The notes beneath the pieces were generated by a model, which was not told the origin of the DNA, ran no database searches, and saw only the letters and a program-made list of their open reading frames with translations. Source: Macrotrachela quadricornifera (taxonomy: Eukaryota > Rotifera > Eurotatoria > Philodinida > Philodinidae). From it: a stretch of DNA of 64,000 nucleotides. Numbering within the stretch: position 1 is the stretch's first letter; the number at the start of each line of letters is the position of its first letter. Made by a program: the position numbers and the translations under genes. Below are positions 19,948 through 32,216 of the stretch, in pieces. The stretch covers positions 1-64,000 of the forward strand of contig JAJEKB010017724.1 of the NCBI GenBank assembly GCA_022393335.1. The letters run 5' to 3'.

Positions 19948-20938
19948 CGATGGAACCTCTCCAAGTGTCATTCGCCGTTTCAAGTGAGAGTTGTATCGTT
20001 TTGTAGTACTCACTGAGTATAGTTCAGGGTTAAAAGAGTTCATCCTCATAAATGACTTTTGAAGAATTGTGGCAACCCTACATTCACGAAAATCAGAGGA
20101 AAAATTCACTTACTATCATGCAAATTGATGAAGAAACATGGTTAAGAGTTGTTTTTTGATCAATGTGATAAGTTATTTTCGATTGAGAAACGGCTAATGA
20201 TAGATCAGAGCCAACAGTTTTATTATTTCTTCAAGTTCGACATGCTAATAGATCGCGAAAATTACGATAAAACAACAAAATCGTTGAGAAGAATTTTGAT
20301 AAATACACGTCGTCTAATCTTGAACTGCCATTTGTTTTCTTTTTAAAGGATATTGCTGAACTAACATACGAGTGATTACATCCAGTAGAGATGATATTCA
20401 AGAAAAAAGTGGTCGAAGCACAATACGATGTCTTCATCTTGTACACTAATTTTGCAAGTTGAAACGAATGACATTGAGAATGGACTTAGCATATGGCGAG
20501 AATCGTGAGAAAATGATGCTTTAGCATTGATCTTTGGCGTACCATTTCACATAAATGACAGGTCAGGATTAGACGACATGTATTTATCAAAATTCTTCTC
20601 AACGATTTTGTTGTTTTATCGTAATTTTCGCGATCTATTAGCATGTCGAACTTGAAGAAATAATAAAACTGTTAGCTCTGATCTATCATTAGCCGTTTCT
20701 CAATCGAAAATAACTTATCACATTGATCAAAAAACAACTCTTAACCATGTTTCTTCATCAATTTGCATGATAGTAAGTGAATTTTTCCTCTGATTTTCGT
20801 GAATGTAGGGTTGCCACAATTCTTCAAAAGTCAGTTATGAGGATGAACTCTTTTAACCCTGAACTATACTCATTGAGTACTACAAAACGATACAACTCTC
20901 ACTTGAAACGGCGAATGACACTTGGAGAGGTTCCCTCG
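19948..20938. mobile_element. Foldback element A, about 375-bp arms, TTA target duplication
   Basis: The arms 19948-20322 and 20568-20938 are nearly identical inverted copies around a 245-bp loop. The ends are CGATGGAACCTCTCCAAGTG and its counterpart ending GGTTCCCTCG. TTA flanks both sides (19945-19947 and 20939-20941). No protein is coded; open frames within the arms are chance. The ends resemble those of elements C and D below. A 3-bp TTA/TAA duplication is typical of PIF/Harbinger transposons (inference). Confidence 0.8.
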
Positions 20939-20941
20939 TTA

Positions 20942-21691
20942 TACTAGTTTTTGTAGAATCAAAATGCCTTCTCAATAAAATATTTCTCAAACAGTTCATT
21001 CGCTCTCAGTCCTCTAAGTCGGAAGGAGTTTGATATTAAAATTTAGTGTAAAACTCTAAATATAGGTGTGTTTGGCACAGTGGTTGATCATATGGACGTG
21101 ATATTTTTTTTGTATATACACACTAGTTTCGTCACTACGATTGTTACTCCTAAGCCTAGTACATGAACCGAAGTGAAACAATACTTTTCAAAAAGTCATT
21201 TTTTTCGAGTAATTCAATTTAGGAAGATCTCATGACAAAAAAATCAAAGAAACATAATTCGCTGTAAAATAAATGTATCATATTTGGTTCGATACAGTTT
21301 CTTGTGCTGATTCTGAAAATGTTCTTTACTCGAGAAAGATAAAAAATACTTGATAAACCATTTCTTTTTTGAAAACCTTCTATAGGATCAAAAAACATTA
21401 TGCTATTTTATGTTAACTGTAGTGATAGTTCACATATGGAAGAATATTATGGCATAGCTTGATTAAGTTTCGAATTCAAGGCAAATGAGGATGCTCATTT
21501 TACTTATATAACTGTTTGGAAAATCACAATGGAAAAAAAGAAACATTGATTCTCAAGAACCTTGAGAAACAACTTAGCAACTACTTTCATTAATCTGCAG
21601 CGGACATTATGCAAACTTATAGTACATAGGTACCAAAAAAAAAAGTTGCATATAGATGATGCTATTTTCAAGATGATTTTTAATTAGCTGA
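20942..21691. other. No gene recognised
   Basis: AT-rich DNA between foldback elements A and B. No coding frame of note. Confidence 0.5.
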
Positions 21692-22248
21692 CAAAAGATA
21701 ACCGTCCGAGGTGCCATAGCACTTTTCAGTCGGGATTTCACACATCTTGTAGCGACAGTGAACTATGTCTGTAGTAAGAACAGTTCGGGCCTCTTGCTTG
21801 TTTCTGAGGAAATTTTGAATTTCTAACGCCTACATTGGCACCAAAGCTATACTTTAGAATTTTCATCTGAAACTTTGCCTGCATAAAAACCTCAGCTAAA
21901 CTGATTTGTATAAAAAATTTCAGAAGTTTTGAAAAAAATGTATACTGTATATATATTATTTATGAAAAAGGGACCATACGTTGATAGTTTCATATCTCAG
22001 AGAGACTCTATTAAAAACTTCTGAAATTTTTTATACAAGTTAGTCTAGCTGAGGCCTTTATGCAGCAAACTTTCGGGTGGAAACTCGAAAGTATAGCTTT
22101 GTTGCCAATGTAAGCGTACTGAGAGGAAAATTCACTAGGAACTCAATATCTCCTCAGAAACAAGCGAGAGGTCCAGACCATTTTTACCATAGACATAGTT
22201 CACTTTGGCTACAAGATGCGTGAAATACCGACTGGAAAGGTTCCCTTG
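21692..22248. mobile_element. Foldback element B
   Basis: The arms are about 21692-21950 and 22000-22248. The right end reads GGTTCCCTTG; the left is diverged (CAAAAGATAACC). Internal blocks such as CAGTCGGGATTTCAC and ACAAGTTAGTCTAGCTGAGG match across the arms. Parts (CAGAAACAAGC, CTTTGCC, the CAGCTAGACTAACTTG type) also match element C, so B and C are relatives. Confidence 0.7.
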
Positions 22249-22559
22249 TCAGTTATTACTCTATTTGAACGTTACAGAATATTTTTTCACCTACTGCTCA
22301 TTTGATCTTTCAAATTTTCAAAAATCAACATCCTGTGATGGGCTTCTACTCTCAGTTTCATAAGTTCTCAAATCTTTGTGGTTTGAAGACTTTTGAAAGT
22401 CTCATTTCATTTCGCATTTACGCCATTCTTTAGTGGTCAAGTCTTTTAGAGTATAAAATCATGTTCCTTTATCGCACTTTTGAAGCGCTGTCTAATGAGA
22501 TAGGATCAAGAATGAACTAAAAAAATCTACTTAGGCTACCAAAGTTGGGACAGTAGTGG

Positions 22560-23395
22560 TAAATAACTTTTCTTCTATATACGATGATAGAGAAATAAAA
22601 ATTCTATCTTTCTGTATTATTTCATCATACACCAGTTAACATTATCATCATATTAAATTCTGTATAAAACCTATTTCATCTGGTTGTACATTGATTGTAG
22701 AGGGTGTATAAAAATGTTTCCTGAATGGGAGAAGAGGAATGTTGTGATTTTAAATAGAATCAATAGCAAACTTTATACCAAATGAAAGCACGTCAAAAAT
22801 GGGATTCATTAGTATTAAATCGCAAGAGTTCTAAAAAACTTTTTATGTCAAACATAACCAATCTTTAGAAACTGGATGCATTAAAATGATTTTGTACAGG
22901 GGTAACGGCTAGAAAATTTCTAGAAATTTTTTATATTTGATATACAAAGATTGACAGAACGCTTACTTTTTAATATTGATAAACTTCATTTTTTTGATGC
23001 TTTTTCATTTGATATAAAATTTGTCATTGACTTCATTTAAAATCAGAACATTATCCCTGTAGAAAATCATTTTTACACATTCGGTTTCTAAAGGTACGTT
23101 ATGTTTGATAGAAGAAGTTTTGTAGAATTCTTACGATCTAATACTGATGAATCCCATTTTGGACACGCTTTCATGTAGTATAAAATTTTTTATTGACTCT
23201 ATTTAGAATTATAGCATTATTTCCCCTTTCCCTCCCTGGAAAAACATTTTTATACACCCTATACAATCAGTGTACAACTTGCCGAAATAGGTTTTAAAAT
23301 TTAATATGATGATGTTAACTGAAGTATGATCAAATAGTACAGAAAGATAGGACGTTTATTTCTCTATCATCGTATATAGTAGAAAAATCATTCAA
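22560..23395. mobile_element. Foldback element with 300-bp arms
   Basis: The arms are about 22565-22880 and 23075-23395. Shared blocks include ATACGATGATAGAGAAATAA near the ends and GGTGTATAAAAATG further in. The centre is near 22985. Arm identity is moderate to high. No target duplication is certain. Confidence 0.7.
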
Positions 23396-23414
23396 AGCTA
23401 CTGAACGATATTAA

Positions 23415-23707
23415 CCCTTTGACGGACAGTGGTGCATATATGTACCACTTTTTTATTTATATTTTTCTCTCTCTAACTAAGGGTGTGCCCATTCCGAGAG
23501 CAGAAGTAGGTAAATCAATTCAAGCCCATCTGAAAAGACCTGGTCACCAGCTCATATGAGTAGGATTTTAGGCTTACCACTAGCTCTATTACATAGGATG
23601 TGGAACTAGTCATTGGCTCTTTATTTCAGTTTCTTACAGTTCATGAAACTGAATTGTCACATCCTAACTCTTCACTCTCATTCATCCAAAATTCGTCCTT
23701 GAAAAGG
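23415..23707. mobile_element. TTAA-flanked MITE (piggyBac-like)
   Basis: TTAA lies at 23411-23414 and 23708-23711. The ends are CCCTTTGACGGACAG on the left and CGTCCTTGAAAAGG on the right, an imperfect inverted pair. TTAA with CCY ends is the piggyBac signature. The left subterminal TGGTGCATATATGTACCA is a palindrome. The element is 293 bp with no transposase. Confidence 0.55.
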
Positions 23708-23711
23708 TTAA

Positions 23712-24745
23712 ACTGTCATTACCGGAACTCTTGGTATGCCCTAAATAGATCAAATAAACTCTATAATTATAGAATTCATAGAAAACTTCCTAATTAGGCC
23801 ATTGAAAGCTCTATGTAGGTATGAAGCCCCAATAGAACTTTCAAATAATTGTTCTCACCGGAATTTTTCATTGTTATGTTAATTCTACACTCAAAAAGAT
23901 ATAAAAGAAAGAAAAACTAGTGAAAACTAAATCAAAATACTATATAGGTATAAACTTGCAACATGAATTTATCGATGCCTACCAGAAAACAAAATGGTGA
24001 ATACGTTTCCATATGAGGCTTAGCCGAGTAGCATCCATAGATAATATTTATTTCATGAAACTCATCCATCCTTATTCTTGAAATCGAATTGTATTGAAAA
24101 ATGTTTTGATCATTTATGCAATGAGTACGCCTAATCTTTACCACATTTGACATTTAAAATCTGGCAATTCTAGTTGCATAATTACAAAACACCGTTGATG
24201 ATAATACGACTTGCTTCTTGGAGAATCCATTGTGAATTTTACTCTGAATATTATCCCTACTCTTCGTTGAAAAGCCAGACAGACTTCATAGATAATATAT
24301 GATATCTTCAAATCAGTTAAATAGAATTCCCATCAACTTGATCTTCTGTTAAAAGAAGTATCATATATACCGCTGAAAAGTTAGCTGCATCCTATTGATT
24401 TAGTAAAGTCATCTTGTCTATTTCATCGATGCAAGTTTAACAACAATAAGTGTATATGGCATCATCAAACTTAATTGATGTTCTATTCAATAAAAGATAT
24501 GAACAGCATTGTGATCAATACTATGTTCAATTTCCCAAAGTAATACTTCCCAGTGGGTACTGACAATTATTTGTAATCCATATTGCATTGAGTTAATATT
24601 TTTCTTAGAGAATGATTATAACATTGCAAAAAAATAGTGATATTCAATTCTGTGAAACTTGTCTGTTATTTCTTTCATCATCAAAAAATTGACAATCTTG
24701 CTTAAACGATAAGATATCATGTGAAAAAATCGTTCGAAATCATGA
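23712..24745. other. No gene recognised; 3' flank of the FG-GAP gene
   Basis: AT-rich DNA. A 73-codon minus-strand frame at 23932-24153 has no recognisable motif. Confidence 0.45.
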
Positions 24746-27304
24746 TCAATTGACTGTAAAATTAATCACATAATATCCGTACAACAAAATTTCTGAACGT
24801 CCATCTTTGTTGAAACTACCAGCACCTACCATCGATGGAGCGAAACCGAACTGAATACCGTAACTTCTTTGATTTTCAAATGTTCCATTGCTACTTCCCA
24901 GAAATGTAACAAGATTTTTAGTAGCATAATTGGCCACTGCTATATCTGCTTGACCATCTTTATTGAAATCATATATAGCGATTGAGTATGGATGAGAATT
25001 GAAGTCAGTTGAGAGCACCGTTTGGTTTCCAAAAGTGCCATTTCCATGTCCAAGAAGAATACCTATGTTATTAGTACCATAATTGACAACGACCATATCT
25101 AATACATTATCATTATTGAAATCAGAAACGGCAAAACTTTGCAAGCGAGAACCATCGGCAGATGTAAATGTAATTTTGTCTTTCAGAGCTCCTCTGTCAT
25201 ATCGAAGTAGTATACTTATTGTGACGTTTTGAAAATTCACGACGACAATATCCTGTCGTGTGTCATTGTTAAAGTCACCAACAGCTACAGAGATTGGATC
25301 AGTACCAGTTGAATATGTTGTTTGTGTTGCAAAAGAGCCATTTCCATATCCGAGAAGAACACTTACAGTGTTACCACCATAATTAGCGATGACGATATCC
25401 AGATGAGTGTCGTTGTTAAAATCACCAACAGCTACAGAGAATGGACTAGAGCCAGTTAAATATTTCGTTTGACTTGCAAAAGTACCATTTCCATATCCAA
25501 GAAGGATACTTACAGTGTTATCACCTTGATTAGCAACGACGATATCGAGATTGGTGTCGTTGTTAAAATCATCAACAGCTACAAATATTGGTTTAAAGCC
25601 AGTTGGATATGTTGTTTGATTTGCAAAAGCGCCATTTCCATACCCGAGAAGGATACTTACAGTGTTATCATCAACATTAGCAACGACGATATCTAGATGA
25701 GCGTCGTTGTTAAAATCACCGGCAGCTACAGATTGTGGGCCAGAGCCAGTTAAATATGTCATTTGACTTGCAAAAGATCCATTTCCATATCCAAGAAATA
25801 CACTTACATTATTAGTAGCAGTGACGATGTCCAGATAGGTGTCGTTGTTAAAGTCACCAACAGCTACAGCCGTTGGTTCAGAACCCGCGGAATATGTCGT
25901 TTGATTTGCGAAAGAGCCATTTCCATATCCGAGAAGGATACTTATAGTGTTGTCACCATAATTAGCGATGACGATATCCAGATTGGTGTCGTTGTTAAAA
26001 TCACCAACAGCTACAGAGAATGGTCTAGAGCCAGTTGAATATTTCGTTTGACTTGCAAAAGTACCATTTCCATATCCAATAAAAACACTTACAGTATTTT
26101 CACCTCGATTAACAACGATGACATCCAGATGGTTGTCATTATTAAAATCATCAACAATTACAAAGTATGGTGCACGACCAGTTGAATATGTCGTTTGAAT
26201 GGGAAAAAACTCGTCATAACCAAGCATGATACTTATAGTGTTCGTATCATTGTTGACAAAGGCAATGTCTGAACGATTATCTCTGTTTAAATCACCTGTG
26301 GCAATAGAGATTGATGAAGAAGATCCAGTTGAATACATTTTTGGGCTTGCAAAGGTGCCGTTGCCATATCCAACAAGTAGAGCTAAACTATTATTACCAT
26401 TATTAGTCACAACCAAATCCATTCGATTGTCGTTGTTGAAGTCATCGATGCCGATAGAATATGGAGAAGCGATGCCAAGCGAATAAGTCATTTGGCTCAT
26501 AAAAGTTCCATCACCTTGACCCAGAAGTATACCCACACTTTTATTTCCATAGTTGGTAACAGCAATATCTTGCATGGTGTCGTCGTTTAAATGACCAACA
26601 ACAAGCGAGTATGGATGAGAATTGAGACCAGTTGAAAACGTCATTTGACTCGCGAAAGTACTGTTACTAGTTGCAAGTAGTATACCAACATTGTTTGTAC
26701 CATAATTGGCGATAGCAAGATCCATCTGTTTGTCGTTATTAAAATCGCCACTGACAACCGCAAACGGAAAAGAATCATAGCCTGTAGAGTACGTACTTGG
26801 TTGTGAAAAGTCTCCGTTTCCATATCCGTAAAATATGCTTACACTGTGTGTACCATAATTAACAGTGACAATATCTAATGCTGCATCATTGTTGAGATCT
26901 GCTATATGGATCCAAATGGGACGAGATGATGTAACTGAAAGTACCGTTTGACTCATAAAAGACTCATTTTGGAATTCAAGAAGCACAACAATACTGTTTG
27001 TACCGAAATTTGCGACGGCGATGTCCAGTCGATGATCGTTATCAAAATCACCAACAGCAATCATGTACGGAGCAGATCCAGAGCCGGTCAGATGCATCAC
27101 TGATCTTGCTACAGTGCCATCGCCATATCCAAAATATAGAGCTATATGATCAGCATCATAATTAGCAACAGCAATATCTAGCCAAGTATCATGGTTAAAG
27201 TCACCCATGGCAACAGATCGTGGACCATATTTATATTCAATTGGATTTTGAGTCATTGCTTTAAAATTAAGTTCACATTTTGAAACTATATAATACAACA
27301 ACAA
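24746..27304 (-). CDS. FG-GAP/VCBS repeat protein, 852 aa, 17 repeats
   Basis: Seventeen consecutive FG-GAP blades of 47-50 residues start near residue 29. Each has a GDFNNDTxLDIVVANYG core (D-x-N-x-D calcium loop) and an LLGYGNGTF strand. Blades 8-14 are nearly identical at DNA level with a period of about 147 bp, while outer blades are more diverged, indicating recent expansion in the middle. The last repeat has lost its loop (SFNKDGRSEI). Such proteins are expected to form one or more extracellular beta-propellers, but no signal peptide or anchor is visible; an upstream exon is possible (an acceptor-like TATATAG lies near 27285). Asn-x-Thr/Ser sequons are abundant, fitting a secretory protein. 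The frame is intact. Confidence 0.85.
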   Translation of the reverse strand: MLLYYIVSKCELNFKAMTQNPIEYKYGPRSVAMGDFNHDTWLDIAVANYDADHIALYFGYGDGTVARSVMHLTGSGSAPYMIAVGDFDNDHRLDIAVANFGTNSIVVLLEFQNESFMSQTVLSVTSSRPIWIHIADLNNDAALDIVTVNYGTHSVSIFYGYGNGDFSQPSTYSTGYDSFPFAVVSGDFNNDKQMDLAIANYGTNNVGILLATSNSTFASQMTFSTGLNSHPYSLVVGHLNDDTMQDIAVTNYGNKSVGILLGQGDGTFMSQMTYSLGIASPYSIGIDDFNNDNRMDLVVTNNGNNSLALLVGYGNGTFASPKMYSTGSSSSISIATGDLNRDNRSDIAFVNNDTNTISIMLGYDEFFPIQTTYSTGRAPYFVIVDDFNNDNHLDVIVVNRGENTVSVFIGYGNGTFASQTKYSTGSRPFSVAVGDFNNDTNLDIVIANYGDNTISILLGYGNGSFANQTTYSAGSEPTAVAVGDFNNDTYLDIVTATNNVSVFLGYGNGSFASQMTYLTGSGPQSVAAGDFNNDAHLDIVVANVDDNTVSILLGYGNGAFANQTTYPTGFKPIFVAVDDFNNDTNLDIVVANQGDNTVSILLGYGNGTFASQTKYLTGSSPFSVAVGDFNNDTHLDIVIANYGGNTVSVLLGYGNGSFATQTTYSTGTDPISVAVGDFNNDTRQDIVVVNFQNVTISILLRYDRGALKDKITFTSADGSRLQSFAVSDFNNDNVLDMVVVNYGTNNIGILLGHGNGTFGNQTVLSTDFNSHPYSIAIYDFNKDGQADIAVANYATKNLVTFLGSSNGTFENQRSYGIQFGFAPSMVGAGSFNKDGRSEILLYGYYVINFTVN

Positions 27305-28991
27305 AGAAATAAAGACTCATCAACTACTATGGTTGAACTGTCTTCGATGCATTGTATCTATCCGGATGGAAACTAATACTTTTCAAAATCTCAATGGCTC
27401 TCACAAATCTCATCACTCAAATTACTCCTTATGCACTCACTTCTATTTCTTTGTCAATTCGTTGACACAGCATATGGACAAGTTTTTCACTTGTATCTGG
27501 GAATACGCGGTGGATGGTTCAACAAATTCTTATTAATAGTATTTGTCTGATGAATTGAGCGATTATTAATTTTTGATATTGCCTATCGGGATCTGTGATT
27601 CTTTATTGTCTGATCATACTTTATTATTATAGTGTATGACTTCTATAGCTATGTAATGGTTTCTACTTTTCTAAATAACGAGATCACTCGAGCATTGTCG
27701 TTTGTCATCCTTGGAATCATTTGTTGTTAAATCAAAGTTCTACGAAGAAGATGTCTTCTTCTTCAGATGATCAAGTTCAATGGATTAACACCAAAACATT
27801 GATGATATTCTGACAATTATGGGAAATATACGAGAGTAGGATATCAAGCCGAAATATTATCATGTAACTTTTTAGTATACGATGAACTACTAAGAAATAT
27901 GAATGTGACAGTTATAATTTTTAAAAAACCATTAATGAAGAATGTTAATTAATTAATAACTTGAAAAGTATCATATTTACTGTCACTTAAACTTCCAATT
28001 ACCGAAGTAACAGTAAGTGTTTTTATGATTGAAAAATCTCCTATATGGTAGTAATAAATGCTTGGCATAATCATCGGTTATTTATTTTTAGGTCATAATT
28101 TTCATCACTTATCACTGTTTAGATAAGTATTTGATGGTACCGATTACCGCGTAACAGTAAATAGTAAGTAGCACTTTTCAGTAATTAATAAACATATTGT
28201 ATTTAATCAGAAGGCTAAAGAGACATATCATCGCTGCCAACAAATTATCTTATAAGGTAACAGAAAATATACCATTTTGATTTTCTGCTCCAGGAAAGCC
28301 TATTTTACGAAAATAACTATGAGAAGTCATCAGTAGAGGAGAAGGATGCATAAGAAGACAAAGTAACTCATCCTCACGATTTTCTAAACAAAAATATATT
28401 TCGATGCTCAATGAAGTGATGAATCATTTAAATGCCATATTGAAACTATTTAAGAAGCAATTCAATGACCTCTGATACAGATGATTAACCTATACGTGTA
28501 CTGCAGCCAGATAGCCGTACTCAAACAATAACTTTGTTAAAACATCTATTCACCTGTCTATAGATAATCTCATTCGAAAGAGTAGCAAATTCTGCTTAAA
28601 TCAACTTATAAACGTTTCAAAACTAGTAAACATAGCTGAATCTATGGTGAAATACTTTTGTTTTTATTGAAGTTTTATGTATGCTACAAAGATTCACACT
28701 TCTCAACAGCTTTCGAAAGGATTTTACGATGGATTTTTCGTTTGAAAATTGGATGGAATCTTTGATGAACCACATGTTGATACAGTTTTTTTGTCGATAC
28801 CATAAATATACAGATGACAAATATCTATTTATTAGTATAGATCAATGCCAAGGAAGCGCATAACTAGTTCTTGTTTTTGATAGTATAAATGTCGTGTATT
28901 CCTCTGATATAGCAGCACATATAGGGAAAACTATTTATTAGCGACGTGACGGAGCACGAGTATATAAAAGAGAAACTACTCTTATAACTAA
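27305..28991. other. No gene recognised
   Basis: AT-rich DNA upstream of the FG-GAP gene; it may hold a 5' exon or promoter that I cannot place. The small open frames at 27333, 28623 and 28681 show no motifs. Confidence 0.45.
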
Positions 28992-29585
28992 TGAGGGAAC
29001 CCATCCAACTGCCGGAACGCTTTTGAATCGGGACTTAGTGCACCTTATAGACCTTAGTGAATTATGTTTATCGTAAAAAGAGTTCGTACCCATGGCTTCT
29101 TTCTGGCAAGATATCCAGATTTTAGTGGATTTTCTCTATAGGATCTTACTTTTCCAGCACAACTTTATTCTCGAATTTTTAACATGAGACTTTGCCCTCA
29201 TATAGGCCTCAGCTAGACTAACTTGTAAAAAAATTGCAAAAATTTTCGACGAAGTTTCTTCAAAATTTCCATATTTCAAGAAAATGCATGCTGTATATAC
29301 TATTTATAGGAAAAAGCCTATATCTTGCCATCTTCTTATTTCGAAGAGGTTTAGGCGAAAAATTTTGAAATTTTTTTTGCAAGGTAGTTTCATGTCAAAA
29401 ATTCGAGAAAAAGGTTGTGCTGGAAAAGTGGGATCCTATAGGGGAGGTCCATTAAAACCTCAATATCTCAACAGAAACAAGCCATGGGTACGAACTCTTT
29501 TTGCCATAAACATAACTCACTAAGATATATAAGATGTACTAAGTCCCAAATCAAAAGCGTTCTGGTAGTTGGATAGATTCCCTCA
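28992..29585. mobile_element. Foldback element C, TAA target duplication
   Basis: The ends are TGAGGGAACCCATCCAACT and a counterpart ending GGATAGATTCCCTCA. TAA flanks both sides (28989-28991 and 29586-29588). The arms are about 250 nt (to 29240, and from 29370) and diverged by several small indels. It is related to element B. Apparent open frames (for example 29284-29523) come from the arms and are not genes. Confidence 0.75.
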
Positions 29586-29588
29586 TAA

Positions 29589-31793
29589 ATGAGGAGTATG
29601 AGAAGAATTTTAAAACTGTACAAACCCTTCCTCGGGACGTTGAGATAATGATAAGACAGACATTTTCGTTTTGAAACTTGGTAGAATCCCAAGGAGGTCC
29701 GTTTTTATGAGGAAAATTTTTGAAGTCGAATCTTACTGAGAAATTTGCCACAGATGCGACTCGGATTCTAGAGTTCATCCTAAAAGTTTTAGATTTTTTT
29801 TTCATAGGATTCGACCAATATTCATTAATTCATTTTAATTAAGTGACAGCTGAAAGTGTTAACACTTTTACCTATGTCTATACTAAAAGAATTTATCTAG
29901 GAAGAACAATCTCGTAAAAAAATTAAAGTCAAACGAAGGCGGTAAATGTCCTATTCTGCCTGATTTTGCCGATATGGTCGCACGTAAGAGGAAAGTCAAT
30001 TATAAAGTCATTTCAGCAGCGACTGAGAAACCTGAAGTTTCACCACATACATAAAAAATATCGATAGAAACACTGTTACTTCACCAAATATTCATTTTAT
30101 GTTTTCCATTTCTGGACGACTTACATGAGAATTTGATGATATTCGCTGTTCTTTCAAATAAGACTATTTATAGATCGTCGAAGAGATGTTTTGATAAAAG
30201 TTATTGTTAGATACAACCATTTGAGAGCAATGAAAATATCGGATATTTATCTAAGTTAGAAATCATCTATTGGCTTCACAAATAGTTTGATTGAGACATC
30301 AAACGATCTGTTATCTCATTCTAAATCGAAATCTATACTCGTTTTGAAAATGCCGAAGTAAACAGATTTATCTTATTCTTCCCCTCTTTTGAATTCCTCG
30401 AAATCCTGAAAATCTTTTATAAAAGTTTGTTATTTTCTTAAAATGGACTCTCTTTGAGACGAAAACCAATTTGACCAATGTTTTCTTATCGGTAAGCACT
30501 ATTTATCACTTACTGGTAATTAGTGTAATGTGAGTGCAATGTTTTAAGATACTTTTTGTTTGAGATCATAAAGAAGAAAAAAAAGCTTCCAAAAAGATTC
30601 ATCCCATTATCCATACCTTCATAAGAGAATATATTCACAAGCTGACTTTTCACAAACTCATCTTACGCATCGTTACTTGTTGTGTAAAAAAAGAAGGTTT
30701 TTAGCTAACCTTTCTATATCATAAGAAAATAAGAATGATGTAGAGAATGAAAATGAATTAAAATATCAAGAAAATGATTGATCGGTCTAGCCAATGATAA
30801 TAATAATTTGAGAAAAATGCATAAATCACATATTCTATTTTGTTTAGAAGAAAGAATCATCGATCCATCAATACAATTTTTTTCATGACAGATTTGTTTC
30901 AAATGTGAAAAAACATCTTTTATATTTTTAAAAGGGCCCAGATTAATTTTCAAAACACGTTTGAGTTAGATGTATTCTATCCTTGGTTGAAAAGCTAGCA
31001 TGCAAATGCGGATTAGTGAAATTAGTGAAGATAAACAGTCATTCTCCTATATCCGCATAATATCGACACTTGACATATTAAAACTTACCACAATAGTGGT
31101 ATGTGGATGCTATCTGTAAGAGATATTCGAAGTTTTGATCATTTACTTTATCATTATGATCTAATCTAACTTCCATTTCAAATATATAAAATTTATTTTG
31201 CAAAATAAAACTTAAACATTGTATATAGACTTAGTGCAATGTGTTTTTCATTATAAATGATTGACGAAAGTGAATTACCGTGTAATTCATCTAATGTCAA
31301 GTTTAATAGTACTGTTAAGATGCTGTGAGGATTACTCATTTTTATTATTCTAGATGTGTGATCCATGGTAAAGTAGGAATGTACTTACTATCGAGTCATT
31401 TTCAAAGAGCAATGACGAAAAGAATTCACTGGAATATAATAAAGAAATGAGAACACATATGATCCATACAGAACGAAAGAAGAAAATAAATGTACCATAA
31501 TATACTAGAAAAGAGGATATATACGTATTCAGACATGATCGTAGAACGAAAGAAAATATATCATACATCTGTCATAAAGACAACAAATGTTTATCGATAG
31601 TTTATCGACTGACGAATGTGCAATTATTTAATTCTACTTGTTTCCATATAGTGAGCTATCTATGACTTATATCGACTTATTATATCAGAAATATTGATAA
31701 CTATAATTTTGAGTTTTTAATTATAGATCTTCGATGTGAACGTTATCCGGCTTATAAAAAGAATGATTTATATATCAGTAAAAAAGAACATAC
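29589..31793. other. No gene recognised
   Basis: AT-rich DNA. Short frames at 30714-30953 and 31350-31568 (-) have no recognisable content. Downstream exons of the 31.8-32.1 kb membrane gene could lie here but were not identified. Confidence 0.45.
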
Positions 31794-32147
31794 CAGTTAC
31801 TTTTGGTGAAGTGAAATAAACTACCAATATACCAACAGTCATTGTTAGACCTATGAAGAGAGCAAACAAACCCACAAATTTTGCAGTTTGATGTCTTTCC
31901 CAATATGGATGTTTCCTAAGAAACAACATTCTATACATTATGATGATTCAGAAGAAAAGAAAATAATATACAAATATATTGGAGTCATTAGTGAATTTCC
32001 CATTTCCTCAGTCACACTTTGAAATCTTGCTGATTTAGATGGATTTTGTGTTGAGTTTTCACGCCGTTCATTGTTAACGTGAAGATTTTGTTCAGCAACT
32101 GAATATTTCCGTGTGATTAACTCATTATCCACGGAACCTTTTTTCAT
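31794..32147 (-). CDS. Two exons of a single-pass membrane protein (partial)
   Basis: Exon 1 is 32147-31972 and exon 2 is 31915-31794, joined by a 56-nt GT..AG intron (31971-31916, ending TTGTTTCTTAG). The frame is kept across the joint (PIYL to KHPYWERH). The product so far is about 99 residues: a polar, charged N-terminus, then HPYWERHQTAK and one hydrophobic segment (FVGLFALFIGLTMTVGILVV). This fits a type II (N-in) membrane protein. Exon 2 ends at a GTATGT donor, so more exons are expected towards lower coordinates. The ATG follows CACTATAG, so a 5' UTR intron is possible. A foldback element inserted about 70 bp upstream. Family not recognised. Confidence 0.5.
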
Positions 32148-32216
32148 CTATAGTGAAATAACAATATTTAACGAAAGATAGTTTTTTAAAAAATAGCTAT
32201 TGGTCTTACGAATGTG

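Noticed and set aside
20149..20446. Open frames near 20.2-20.4 kb
   Set aside because: They lie in the left arm and loop of foldback element A, whose inverted arm shows it is repeat DNA.
25469..26486. Three plus-strand open frames with repeated sequence
   Set aside because: They are reverse-strand shadows of the FG-GAP repeats; the repeat follows the 147-bp period of the real gene.
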